Source: Bradyrhizobium commune
Lineage (GTDB): Bacteria > Pseudomonadota > Alphaproteobacteria > Rhizobiales > Xanthobacteraceae
Direction of reading: 5' to 3'
Assembly (NCBI RefSeq): GCF_015624505.1
Contig: NZ_CP061379.1
Span: 4,464,001-4,528,000, forward strand
Length of the DNA stretch: 64,000 bases
The position numbers and the translations under genes were made by a program. The notes beneath the pieces were generated by a model. The model saw only the letters and a program-made list of their open reading frames with translations, searched no databases and was not told the DNA's origin. This document shows positions 1 through 7,577 of the stretch, in pieces (within the stretch, counting starts at the first letter, position 1; each line of letters begins with the position of its first letter).

Positions 1-1
1 C

Positions 2-124
2 ATGGGCGCCGAGCTTGCGGAGCGCATCCGCGCGGAGCTCAACGTGCTCCAGGGCATCGGCCACTACCCTCACCTCCAGGCGCCCGAACAGACCGTCGTG
101 GAAATTCGCGCTGCATCGCGCTGA
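2..124 (+). CDS. alpha/beta hydrolase, C-terminal fragment (cut by window edge)
   Basis: An open frame enters from the left edge and stops at 122-124. The 40 visible residues end in a GHYPHLQAPEQ segment. This is the pattern around the catalytic histidine of RsbQ-like and related alpha/beta hydrolases, where the His of G-H-x-P-H-L closes the Ser-His-Asp triad. Everything upstream, including the nucleophile, lies outside the window, so the substrate cannot be judged. The ATG at position 2 is probably an internal methionine rather than the start. Confidence 0.6.
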   Translation: MGAELAERIRAELNVLQGIGHYPHLQAPEQTVVEIRAASR

Positions 125-139
125 GTGCAAGCGACGCGC

Positions 140-715
140 TCACCGGGCGGCGCGGCGCCACTTGCTGACCGTGAGCCATATTGCGGAGACCAGAAAATAG
201 ATCGCGCCGACTGCGGCATAGCCTGCGACGTCAGCGATCGACGGAGACATCGGCGTCGTGGCTTGAAAGATGAAGAAGCCGCCGGCCAAAGCCGACTGGC
301 CACCGCTGAGCACCATCGCCCACTGCGCGCCAAAGCTTTTCCAACGCCGGATGGCTGTTCCCAGCTGAAGCAACCCGGACAGGATCGCCCAACCGCCGAA
401 AACGCCGAGCAGCCAATTCATGCTCATGTGCAAGGCGACGATGACAGCGATGGTCGTCACCACGCTAACCAGAACGTTCAGCGCCTGCGTACGATTCTGA
501 TCAAGGCCGCCGCTGCGCAGCGCGTCCACGGCATTGGCCGCGGCGTCCCATGCCGGATAGAGCACGAGCAAGGATCCGGCGATCGCCGCGGAAGACGGAG
601 CAACGGCGAACGCGGCCATGACCCAGGCAACCGAGAACGCCGCCCGGATGAAGTAGTAGGATTTCAGCCATTGCTCGCGATCGGCAACAACCAGGTCCAC
701 TTGGTGATACGTCAC
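140..715 (-). CDS. DUF308-like integral membrane protein
   Basis: This 191-residue protein has about six hydrophobic helices separated by short loops. After a short cytoplasmic N-terminus it reads as paired helices, including stretches around residues 25-55, 80-110 and 125-180, and it ends in a basic tail (KWRRAAR). The pattern resembles small DUF308/HdeD-type membrane proteins of unknown biochemical role. It lies downstream of a TetR gene on the same strand. The operator-like palindrome 15 bases before its start closely matches the one before the TetR gene, so it is likely a direct target of that regulator. Confidence 0.6.
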   Translation of the reverse strand: MTYHQVDLVVADREQWLKSYYFIRAAFSVAWVMAAFAVAPSSAAIAGSLLVLYPAWDAAANAVDALRSGGLDQNRTQALNVLVSVVTTIAVIVALHMSMNWLLGVFGGWAILSGLLQLGTAIRRWKSFGAQWAMVLSGGQSALAGGFFIFQATTPMSPSIADVAGYAAVGAIYFLVSAIWLTVSKWRRAAR

Positions 716-729
716 TTTAGCTCTCCTTT

Positions 730-745
730 ACCTACTAGTTGGTAG
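730..745. promoter_or_regulatory. TetR-type operator before the membrane protein gene
   Basis: The plus strand reads ACCTACTAGTTGGTAG. It matches 13 of 16 bases of ACCTACTGGAAGGTAG, the minus-strand reading of 1399-1414. Each sits just upstream of a minus-strand start codon. A pair of near-identical half-palindromic sites next to a TetR gene and its neighbour is the usual mark of the regulator's own operators. Confidence 0.6.
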
Positions 746-805
746 TTTTCGTGCGGCGAGATCCCTCACCCACGCCTGTGAGTGTTGTCGTCTCGCCGAA
801 ATCTC

Positions 806-1390
806 TCAGTGCTTGTTGGACAGCCGATCCAGCAGCGGGGCGGTGATCACACCGAACATTTTTGGATCGCCATAGGCGCGCGCCGACAGCATCGCGCCGT
901 GAACCGTTGCCATGAATCCTTCAGCCTCGACCCGGGCCGTACCGGAGAGCTTGAGTTGCCCCTTCCGCTTGCCGCGCTCCAACATTGACGTCAGCCACGC
1001 GGCAAGCGCGCGGAAATGCGCACGAACTTCAAGCGCCACGTCCTCCGGCAGAATCGGAAGCTCGCTTGCCAGCAGCGCACAGACACAGAAGGACGCCGTC
1101 GCATCGTTGATGCACGCCTCCCAATACCCGACGTAACTCTTGAGCTGGTCGCGCGGGTCCGTGATGTTCCGCTCGAGTGCCGCCAGTCCCGCCTCCGCTT
1201 CTTCGCGGTAGCGCAACACGAGGGTGCGGACCAGATCGACCTTGCTGGCGAAATGGTGGTGAATGCTCGGCTTGCGGATGCCGACGATTTCGGCGACATC
1301 AGCATAGCTGAAGCCGTTGTAGCCACCCGCGATGATCAGACTGCGTGCGCAGGCCAGGATATCGTCGGCGGTTGAGGATCCATTGGTCAT
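806..1390 (-). CDS. TetR/AcrR family transcriptional regulator
   Basis: This 194-residue protein has a typical TetR N-terminus. Residues about 8-55 form the helix-turn-helix, with the conserved G-F-S-Y-A-D-V-A, I-R-K-P-S-I-H-H-H-F and K-x-x-L-V pattern. The C-terminal ligand and dimerisation half resembles repressors of the AefR/YxaF type. It should repress from palindromic sites. One lies 9 bases before its own start (1399-1414) and a second before the downstream membrane protein gene (730-745). The ligand cannot be deduced. Confidence 0.85.
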   Translation of the reverse strand: MTNGSSTADDILACARSLIIAGGYNGFSYADVAEIVGIRKPSIHHHFASKVDLVRTLVLRYREEAEAGLAALERNITDPRDQLKSYVGYWEACINDATASFCVCALLASELPILPEDVALEVRAHFRALAAWLTSMLERGKRKGQLKLSGTARVEAEGFMATVHGAMLSARAYGDPKMFGVITAPLLDRLSNKH

Positions 1391-1398
1391 GATTTTGA

Positions 1399-1414
1399 CT
1401 ACCTTCCAGTAGGT
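1399..1414. promoter_or_regulatory. TetR autoregulatory operator
   Basis: CTACCTTCCAGTAGGT on the plus strand carries inverted CTACC/GGTAG-type arms and lies 9 bases upstream of the TetR start. It pairs with the site at 730-745. The deformylase-like gene starts in the other direction about 50 bases away, so the site may also affect that gene. Confidence 0.6.
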
Positions 1415-1465
1415 AGAGAGTCAAGAACGGGATGCTTCAACCATCCGTGAGTGGTAGGAGGCTGC

Positions 1466-1963
1466 ATGACCATCCGTCCCATCGTCCGTTACCCCGACCG
1501 CCGCCTTGCGATCCCGGCGCGGACCGTGACGGCATTCGACGATACACTGCGCGAGTTGGCAGCCGATCTGCTCGACACGATGCGCGCTGCGCCCGGGATC
1601 GGCATCACTGCGCCGCATATCGGCGTGCCCCTGCGGGTCGTGGCGCTCGAGCTCGACGCCAGGGACGGCGCGCGCACCTATGTCAATCCGCAGATTGAAT
1701 GGGCGTCGCCCGAGATGATCATGCACCGCGAGGGCAGCGTCTCGATGCCTGGCGTCAACGACGAGGTGCAGCGGCATGCGCGCGTCCGGATCAGCTATCA
1801 GGATCTCGACGGTGCCACGCACACCGAGGAGTCCGAGGCCTTGCGCGCCGTCTGTCACCAGCACGAGATCGACCAGCTCGACGGCCTGTTCTGGATCCAG
1901 CGGCTGTCGCGGCTGAAACGGGATCGGCTGGTAAAGAAATTCGAGAAGATGTCGCGGGAGTAG
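1466..1963 (+). CDS. peptide deformylase-like protein lacking metal ligands
   Basis: The 165 residues span the peptide deformylase fold, but the three signature motifs are altered. Motif 1 is G-I-G-I-T-A-P-H (residues 44-51), with His where the oxyanion Gln normally sits. Motif 2 is E-G-S-V-S (89-93), with Ser91 replacing the metal-binding Cys. Motif 3 is Q-H-E-I-D-Q (132-137), with Gln137 replacing the second metal His. His133 and the catalytic Glu134 remain. In true deformylases Cys plus two His bind Fe/Zn, so this copy is unlikely to deformylate nascent peptides in the ordinary way. I chose the ATG at 1466 because an AGGAG sits 7-8 bases upstream; a GTG at 1451 is also in frame. The housekeeping deformylase must be elsewhere. 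Confidence 0.8.
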   Translation: MTIRPIVRYPDRRLAIPARTVTAFDDTLRELAADLLDTMRAAPGIGITAPHIGVPLRVVALELDARDGARTYVNPQIEWASPEMIMHREGSVSMPGVNDEVQRHARVRISYQDLDGATHTEESEALRAVCHQHEIDQLDGLFWIQRLSRLKRDRLVKKFEKMSRE

Positions 1964-1966
1964 AAA

Positions 1967-2476
1967 ATGACAAGCTTACCCATCAGCACCGCATCATGCG
2001 CCTGCGGCCGCGTTCAACTCAAGGCGTTCGGCGCGCCGATCGTCAGTGCCGTCTGTTATTGCGGAGATTGCCGGAAGGGAGCCGACCAGATCGAAGCTTT
2101 GCCCAACGCCGGCGCCGTGCGCGATGCTGATAGCGGGACCTCCTACAGCCTCTATCGGAAAGACCGCTTCGAATGCGCAGAGGGCGCCGAGCTGCTTAAG
2201 CCCTACAAGCTCAAGGACAGTTCGCCGACAAACCGGGTTGTCGCGACGTGCTGCAACTCGGCGATGTTTGTGAACTTCGACCGAGGCCCGCACTGGGTCT
2301 CGGCCTATCGCGCGCGCCTTCACGGCGAGCTCCCGCCGCTTCAGTACCGGATTTGCACCAAATCCAAGCCGGAGGGCGTCGTCCTCCCGAACGACGTTCC
2401 GAGCTCAGGGAGTTTTCCTCCAGGACTCATTTTCAAGATTCTCGCGGCGCGGATCGCGATGGCATTTGGTCGATGA
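1967..2476 (+). CDS. GFA/Mss4-like zinc-binding protein
   Basis: This 169-residue protein starts three bases after the deformylase-like stop, so the two are probably co-transcribed. Cysteine clusters C-A-C near residue 11, C-Y-C-G-D-C near residue 30 and T-C-C near residue 95 match the zinc-binding layout of the glutathione-dependent formaldehyde-activating (GFA, Mss4-like) superfamily. The length and central region fit DUF6151-type members better than the true formaldehyde enzyme. The C-terminus is hydrophobic (residues about 150-165). Its substrate is unknown. Confidence 0.65.
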   Translation: MTSLPISTASCACGRVQLKAFGAPIVSAVCYCGDCRKGADQIEALPNAGAVRDADSGTSYSLYRKDRFECAEGAELLKPYKLKDSSPTNRVVATCCNSAMFVNFDRGPHWVSAYRARLHGELPPLQYRICTKSKPEGVVLPNDVPSSGSFPPGLIFKILAARIAMAFGR

Positions 2477-2480
2477 ACGC

Positions 2481-2564
2481 GTAGGATGGGTAGAGCGAAG
2501 CGAAACCCATCACCGCGCCTGCTCGAAGAAGTCGATGGGTTTCGCTTCGCTCTACCCATCCTAC
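2481..2564. repeat. palindromic intergenic repeat (GTAGGATGGG...CCCATCCTAC)
   Basis: The two ends are long inverted arms (GTAGGATGGGTAGAGCGAAG at the left and its complement at the right) around a roughly 30-base centre. The element lies between the convergent GFA and hydrolase genes. Related elements are at 12080-12173, 37804-37892 and 48109-48199, with a half copy at 6232-6247. Confidence 0.9.
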
Positions 2565-2572
2565 AAACACGC

Positions 2573-3688
2573 CTACACGCTGCGAAGGAAATCGATCATG
2601 GCGGCGCTGACCTCGCCCGCGCGTTCCTGCTGGGTCCAGTGGCCGCAGTCGCGCAGCATGACCGTCGGCCGGAGTTTCGGCACGAAGGCGGCCTGCTTCT
2701 TGATGTCCTGCGCAAAGGCGGCCGCGACGAAATCGCGGTCGCCGACCAGATAGAGCGCGGGCACGGTGACCACCGCGCCGTTGAAGGCGGCCATCAGCTC
2801 CCAGCCGCGATCGACATTGCGCCACCATGCAAGCGGTCCGTGGAAGCCACTCCGTGCATAAGCCTCGACATAGACGTTGATGTCAGCCTCCGTGATCCAG
2901 GGCGGCAGGGACGGCGGATCGGCCAGCACGTTGCCCTTGCGCGGCACCATTCCGGCGGCAAATCCGCCGGCGGCTGATGCCGGCCTGTCGGCCGATTGCA
3001 GATAGAACTGGGAGCGGAAGGTGCGGCGCAGATCGCGCCCCATCCCGGCTTCGGCCTCGGGCGTCTGAAGGAAGAGCTGGTAGAACAGCGCATCCGCGTT
3101 GCGCGGCATCAGCGTTGTCGGCGGTGCCGCGCTGTCGCCGAATGCCCGCGGCCGGAACGGCGGGCTCATGGCAATGACACCGCTGAAGCGGTCGGGCCGC
3201 AGCAACGCGGCCTGCCATGCGATCGCAGCGCCGATGTCGTGGCCGGCGATCACGGCCTGCTTCGCGCCGAGCGCATCGACGAGACCCACGATGTCCCCGA
3301 TGTCGTGGAGGATCGTGTATTTTTCCACGTCCTCCGGACGGTCGCTGCGCCCATAGCCGCGCAGGTCCGGCGCGACCGCACGGTATCCGGCCTTCGCCAG
3401 CGCACCGAGCTGATGCCGCCACGAATACCAGCACTCGGGAAAGCCGTGGCAGAGAATGACGAGCGGCCCCTCACCCTGCTCGGCCATGTGCAAACGGATG
3501 CCGTTGGTCTCGATCATGCGATGCGTCACCCCCGGCATTGCCGGATCGACCCAGGAGGCCGGCTCGGTGCTTGCCGCGGCCGGTTCGGCGGCGGCCGCAC
3601 GTGGCGGCTGCGCGAATGCGGCACCCACGCTGAGCGCGCCCGCCGCCCAGAGCATATCTCGCCGGGACAGTGTCGACTTTCTCGGCAT
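2573..3688 (-). CDS. Tat-exported alpha/beta hydrolase, epoxide-hydrolase type
   Basis: The mature enzyme has H-G-F-P-E near the oxyanion hole and G-H-D-I-G at the nucleophile elbow. An Asp there, instead of Ser, is typical of epoxide hydrolases and haloalkane dehalogenases. A closing D-C-G-H-W carries the catalytic His. The N-terminus has a twin-arginine signal (T-L-S-R-R-D-M-L, then a hydrophobic Ala-rich stretch to A-A-A-A-E near residue 35), so it should act outside the cytoplasm. The chosen ATG at 3688 shares one base with the stop of the upstream gene (TGATG), implying coupled translation. A longer open frame upstream of this start is a shadow. Confidence 0.8.
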   Translation of the reverse strand: MPRKSTLSRRDMLWAAGALSVGAAFAQPPRAAAAEPAAASTEPASWVDPAMPGVTHRMIETNGIRLHMAEQGEGPLVILCHGFPECWYSWRHQLGALAKAGYRAVAPDLRGYGRSDRPEDVEKYTILHDIGDIVGLVDALGAKQAVIAGHDIGAAIAWQAALLRPDRFSGVIAMSPPFRPRAFGDSAAPPTTLMPRNADALFYQLFLQTPEAEAGMGRDLRRTFRSQFYLQSADRPASAAGGFAAGMVPRKGNVLADPPSLPPWITEADINVYVEAYARSGFHGPLAWWRNVDRGWELMAAFNGAVVTVPALYLVGDRDFVAAAFAQDIKKQAAFVPKLRPTVMLRDCGHWTQQERAGEVSAAMIDFLRSV

Positions 3689-4131
3689 CACTGCGCCCCC
3701 TTCATCGCGGCGGGGTTGGCCATCAGCAGGCCGAGCGGCTGGAGCGGACCGACCGGGATATAGTCGTGATCCATCAGATGCTCCTTGCCGAGCGGCAACC
3801 CATCCATGATCGCCTGCGCCTCTGCGACGTCCTTGGTATCCAGCAACATGACGACTCCGCGACCGTCGCCGCGCGAATACCATTCGCGGATCTTTCCACC
3901 GAGATAGAGCTGCACGGTCGCGCGGATTTCGGCCGGCATCACCGCCATCACCTGGTCACGGGTGACGCCGGCTTTCACGGTGATCATGACGAGGACGCCA
4001 GTGACGGCTGGCGACGAGACTTGAGCCTGGGCGGCGGTGGGATTGGTCACGAGCGAACCTCCTGTGAGAGCGAGTGTGAGTGCGACGACGACGCTGCGCA
4101 GTGCGCCCGTCGGTCCCGTTTTGGCGATCAT
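3688..4131 (-). CDS. exported muconolactone-isomerase/YciI-like small protein
   Basis: This 147-residue protein has an N-terminal signal peptide (hydrophobic core about residues 12-30, then P-T-A-A-Q-A-Q). The compact domain that follows (residues about 40-140) has a ferredoxin-like pattern: V-L-V-M-I-T-V near the start and D-V-A-E-A-Q-A-I-M-D-G-L-P in the middle. This resembles muconolactone delta-isomerase and YCII-related proteins. It is first in a two-gene unit with the hydrolase and divergent from a LysR gene, so LysR probably controls it. The exact reaction is not deducible. Confidence 0.6.
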   Translation of the reverse strand: MIAKTGPTGALRSVVVALTLALTGGSLVTNPTAAQAQVSSPAVTGVLVMITVKAGVTRDQVMAVMPAEIRATVQLYLGGKIREWYSRGDGRGVVMLLDTKDVAEAQAIMDGLPLGKEHLMDHDYIPVGPLQPLGLLMANPAAMKGAQ

Positions 4132-4224
4132 GGCGGGCGTCTCCTTGTTCGAAACGTCGGATGGGGCCGCTTTGGCGGTGCCAGGTTCACATAGACGCTG
4201 GGAGCGCGGCTTGTATGGTCGATT

Positions 4225-4253
4225 TGTTCACATATGTTGTTCGGAAATGAACA
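4225..4253. promoter_or_regulatory. possible LysR binding site
   Basis: TGTTCA (4225-4230) and TGAACA (4248-4253) form inverted arms. A second internal TGTTC (4238-4242) pairs with GAACA (4249-4253). The site is just upstream of the LysR start and within the divergent promoter region, the usual location of an autoregulating LysR box. Confidence 0.35.
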
Positions 4254-4263
4254 GGGGCCGCGC

Positions 4264-5169
4264 ATGGACTGGCAATGGGACGACGTCCGCTTCTTCCTCG
4301 CTGTGGCGCGCGCCGGCAGCCTGTCGGCGGCGGCGCGTACGCTCGGCGTCGGTCATGTCACGGTGGGGCGGCGGATCGCGCTGCTCGAGAAGCAGCTCGG
4401 CGTGACGTTACTCAACCGCAACCCGGACGGCTTCGTGACGACGTCGGCCGGCGAAGCGATCCTGCGCCAATGCGCGGCGATGGAGAGCGCCGCCACCGAT
4501 CTCGAGCGCATCGTCGCCGGCCACGATTCGCTGCTCAAGGGCACGGTCCGCGTCACCTGCACCGAGGCGCTCGCCTATCAGCTGGTCGCGCCCGCGATTG
4601 CGGCGCTGCGCAAGACCCATCCGGAGCTGCGGGTCGATCTCATCATCGGCGTTCGCTCGCTCGACATTGCGCGCCGCGAGGCCGATCTCGCCGTCAGGTT
4701 CGCGCGTCCCTCAGCCTCGGACCTGATCTGCCGCAAGCTCGGCGACGTCGCCTTCGCGCTCTACGCCTCCAAGCGCTATCTGGCGAGCAAGGGCGTTCCG
4801 AAGCAGGGCCACGGATTGGCGGATCACGACCTCATCACCTTCACCGGCGCGCCGGCTGCGATGAGCCCGTTCTTCATGGGCGAGCCGCTCGAAGGCGTGC
4901 GGATCGCGCTACGCTGCGACAGCCCGTTCGTCCAGCTTCGCTCCGCCGCGAACCACGGCGGCATCGCCGAGGCCGTCTGCTTTCTCGGCGATGCCACGCC
5001 GGAATTGGTGCGCGTCTGGCCCGAGAGGCCGCCGGCGCGACGCCCGGTGTGGCTGATCATGCATCAGGACATGCGCCGCGCCGCGCGCATCCGCGCCGTC
5101 TCGACCGCCATCACCGAGGCCTTCCGCCGCGAGCGGCGCGTTTTGGAGCAAGGGGGAGCGGCGGGATGA
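4264..5169 (+). CDS. LysR family transcriptional regulator
   Basis: The protein begins M-D-W-Q-W-D-D-V-R-F-F-L-A-V-A, a common opening of LysR regulators of this subgroup. The winged helix-turn-helix follows (residues about 5-62; G-S-L-S-A-A-A-R-T-L-G), then a periplasmic-binding-like effector domain (about 90-295). The start at 4264 is preferred to an upstream in-frame ATG at 4234 because the homology begins there and an AGGGG precedes it. It is divergent from the small exported protein/hydrolase pair and is the likely regulator of that pair. Confidence 0.85.
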   Translation: MDWQWDDVRFFLAVARAGSLSAAARTLGVGHVTVGRRIALLEKQLGVTLLNRNPDGFVTTSAGEAILRQCAAMESAATDLERIVAGHDSLLKGTVRVTCTEALAYQLVAPAIAALRKTHPELRVDLIIGVRSLDIARREADLAVRFARPSASDLICRKLGDVAFALYASKRYLASKGVPKQGHGLADHDLITFTGAPAAMSPFFMGEPLEGVRIALRCDSPFVQLRSAANHGGIAEAVCFLGDATPELVRVWPERPPARRPVWLIMHQDMRRAARIRAVSTAITEAFRRERRVLEQGGAAG

Positions 5170-5225
5170 GCGACACGCGGCCTGTCCGTTTGTTGCGATC
5201 GGAAACGCCTCCCCGCCAAATGGCG

Positions 5226-6107
5226 CTATTTCAGCGGCAGAAAAAGCTCCGCGACCGTCTCATGCTCCGGCACCTCAGGGAAGAAGCTCAGCCGCTGGCA
5301 ATAGAGCGGGAAGTCGCGCGCCTCCTCGCCGCTGGCTGGAAACCAGTCGCGATAGAGATAGAGCGCGGCGGGCTCCAGATTGTCGGTGTAGCCGACGACA
5401 CGCAGCACCGCGCAGCGCCCGCCGGGGATCTCGCCGGCCTTGATCGCTTCGCCGTTCGCCACGATCGGCTGGTCGGTGCCGACGCAAAGGTCGATGCTGT
5501 AATCGTCGGGCGAGGCAGGACGCCGCTCGGACCGCCAGACGTTGAAGGTCGGGCTTGTGCTGGGGTGCAGGCTCGCCGCCCTGCGCCACGCGATGAAGCG
5601 CTGAATGGTCGCACCAAGCGTCTCAGGGCTCCCCCGATGCTCCATGATCGCGACCTTTGTGGTGGGCACGTCGCGGATCGTCACGTCGCCAGGCGTAAAA
5701 ATCGTCTGCATGAGCTTGCTCCTCGCATTGTCGAGAGGCCAGAAGGCCGCAAGCCACGGCTCCCAATCGGGAGATTTCCGGAACGACGACGGCGATTGCC
5801 CGAACCGTTGCCGAAAGGCGCGGGCGAAGGCATCCGGTGCGTCGTAACCGGCATCCATCGCTATCTCCGTGACGCTTTGGGCGTCACTGTAGGCAAGCCA
5901 GTAGGAAGCGCGCTTCATGCGGGCGAGCTGGACATAGCGATGCACGGACAACCCGAAGGTCGCCGAAAACTGCCGGTGGAAATGAAATTTCGAGAAGGCC
6001 GCAACAGCACTTAAGCTTTCCAGGTCCAGATCGTTGTCGAGATGCCGGTCGATATGGTCCAGCACCCGCCGCATCCGGTCCTGGTAGTTTTGCAGCGCCG
6101 CCGTCAT
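5226..6107 (-). CDS. AraC family regulator with GyrI-like effector domain
   Basis: This 293-residue protein opens with a tandem helix-turn-helix AraC DNA-binding domain (residues about 8-105). That domain contains F-S-K-F-H-F-H-R-Q-F, then A-G-Y-D-A-P-D-A-F-A-R-A-F and F-G-Q-S-P-S-S-F-R. A GyrI-like/SOUL-type small-molecule-binding domain follows (about 125-293; V-G-T-D near its centre). This N-terminal placement of the DNA-binding half is typical of Rob/MarA-fused effector sensors. The ATG at 6107 has GGAGGG upstream; a longer open frame to 6284 has no family similarity. Confidence 0.85.
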   Translation of the reverse strand: MTAALQNYQDRMRRVLDHIDRHLDNDLDLESLSAVAAFSKFHFHRQFSATFGLSVHRYVQLARMKRASYWLAYSDAQSVTEIAMDAGYDAPDAFARAFRQRFGQSPSSFRKSPDWEPWLAAFWPLDNARSKLMQTIFTPGDVTIRDVPTTKVAIMEHRGSPETLGATIQRFIAWRRAASLHPSTSPTFNVWRSERRPASPDDYSIDLCVGTDQPIVANGEAIKAGEIPGGRCAVLRVVGYTDNLEPAALYLYRDWFPASGEEARDFPLYCQRLSFFPEVPEHETVAELFLPLK

Positions 6108-6231
6108 CGTCCCTCCTCCGTGGCGGCTTGAGTTAAGCGATGGCGGCGATGGCCTGCTCGACCGATCTTGCGGTTTGGCAGGGAGCGGCTCCAAGTCTCC
6201 AACGACAACTTTCAGTTCGCAAGGCGGGTAC

Positions 6232-6247
6232 GTAGGGTAGAGCGAAG
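6232..6247. repeat. half copy of the GTAGGGT palindromic repeat
   Basis: GTAGGGTAGAGCGAAG matches one arm of the 2481-2564 element, but no opposing arm is found nearby. It abuts the degraded toxin remnant and suggests past deletion or recombination here. Confidence 0.5.
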
Positions 6248-6267
6248 CCGTCAGTCTCCCTCGTCGG

Positions 6268-6425
6268 CGCTGCGAACAGCACATCGTAGGCGCCGATCGA
6301 AGTTCCCTGGCTGTTCACGCTCGCGCGCAATTGCGCGGCCATGCGGGCATCCTCGCGCTCGAATGGCAGGACGGAGATCGTTTTCAGGAGCATCTTCATC
6401 ACGTCCCTGACGGCAAGCGTCGCCG
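6268..6425 (-). pseudogene. degraded VapC-type toxin fragment
   Basis: About 50 codons on the minus strand closely match the C-terminal half of the intact PIN-domain toxin at 8571-8975. They share V-R-D-V-M, the run of M-L-L and T-I-S-V, E-R-E-D-A-R, and the GAYDVL block carrying a PIN acidic residue. The N-terminal half with the first catalytic Asp is absent, and after GAYDVL the frame runs into unrelated sequence beside a half repeat. There is no antitoxin gene. The two copies differ at roughly one base in eight by eye, so this is a diverged paralogue rather than a fresh duplication. Confidence 0.75.
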
Positions 6426-6440
6426 GCGACCCGCCGCGCG

Positions 6441-7337
6441 TCAGTCGCGAGATACGGACAGTCCGGCGAGAAGCGGCGCGTACGCGGCGAGCCTGCGGGA
6501 TACGAACTCAGTGAAGAGCCGCACGCGCTTCGTCTGGCGTGTCTCCCCCTGTGTGAGAAGCCAGAGCGTTCCGTACATGTGCAGGTCGGTGCCCGGCACC
6601 CTCACCAGGAGGGGGTCGGCGTCTCCGACGAAGCACGGCAGTGTCGTGATCCCGAGCCCTTGCCGTACCGCAGCGATCTGCGCCTCGGCGTCCGAGGTCC
6701 TGAATGGAACCCCGGTGGTGCGAACCTCACCCTCGCTGGCCCAATCCGGAATTCCATGAATGCTTATGACGATCCACCGGACAGGATCAGGCGCGCCCGC
6801 GCGCCACGCGGCCAGTCGATCACGGGACATGTAGACGCCGCCGAACAGCCCCGGTCCCTTCAGGCCGTGAAGATTGAGCGGCAGGGTTTTGCGGTCGTAG
6901 ACGACGCGGATTGCGACGTCGGCCTCTCGGTTGGTCAAATTTGCCAGCTCGCCGGACGACAAGATGTCCATCTCGATGTCCGGGTGCAGACGCGCGAAAT
7001 CGGCGAAATCCGGCATGAGCAGGTGTGTCGCGACGGGCGGTGCCAGCGTCACCCGCAGAAGCCCGCGCACGCTCTGGTCGCGTCCGAAGACGCGCGTCTC
7101 CAGCAGGTGCGACGACGCTTCCATCTGGTCCGCGAACTCCAGGACCTCCTCGCCCGCAGCCGTCAGGCGGTAGCCCGAAGGCAGCTTCTCGAACATGTGG
7201 GCCCCGAGCCGTTCCTCCAGTTGGGCGATGCGTCGCAGCACGGTCGCGTGGTTCACCCCGAGACGCTCGGCGGCGGCCCGCACCGAGCCTCCGCGCGCGA
7301 CGGCAAGAAAATAACGAACGTCATCCCAGTCGATCAT
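6441..7337 (-). CDS. LysR family transcriptional regulator
   Basis: The family start M-I-D-W-D-D-V-R-Y-F-L-A-V-A is at 7337. It is followed by a winged helix-turn-helix (about residues 3-60) and an effector-binding domain to residue 298. An upstream extension of the frame to 7937 is not supported, because it runs through the divergent SDR gene. The gene is divergent from the SDR at 7578 with a 240-base gap, so it probably controls that SDR and the truncated oxidoreductase after it. Its 3' end lies 16 bases from the toxin fragment. Confidence 0.85.
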   Translation of the reverse strand: MIDWDDVRYFLAVARGGSVRAAAERLGVNHATVLRRIAQLEERLGAHMFEKLPSGYRLTAAGEEVLEFADQMEASSHLLETRVFGRDQSVRGLLRVTLAPPVATHLLMPDFADFARLHPDIEMDILSSGELANLTNREADVAIRVVYDRKTLPLNLHGLKGPGLFGGVYMSRDRLAAWRAGAPDPVRWIVISIHGIPDWASEGEVRTTGVPFRTSDAEAQIAAVRQGLGITTLPCFVGDADPLLVRVPGTDLHMYGTLWLLTQGETRQTKRVRLFTEFVSRRLAAYAPLLAGLSVSRD

Positions 7338-7577
7338 GGTGCAATCCGGCACCGCGGGGTGCGCCTTCCAGAGCCCGTAGCGAGCACATCGAACAGCAAT
7401 ATGGCGGTCATAGTGGCACATGTCGATGAGCGCGGCCCCATTCAGAACGGCAGCCGGATCGATTTCGCACCACCGATGTGCGCGCTTCCGCACTGAACGC
7501 CTGACGCCGGCAGACCCATCTGCAAGTTTCTCGGGGGCCTCCCCGAGCGACCAAAAGCAGAGCCTGAAGGAGAGATT

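Noticed and set aside
4275..6014. 579-codon plus-strand open frame spanning the LysR and AraC genes
   Set aside because: It runs in other frames of two clear regulators on opposite strands and lacks any domain.
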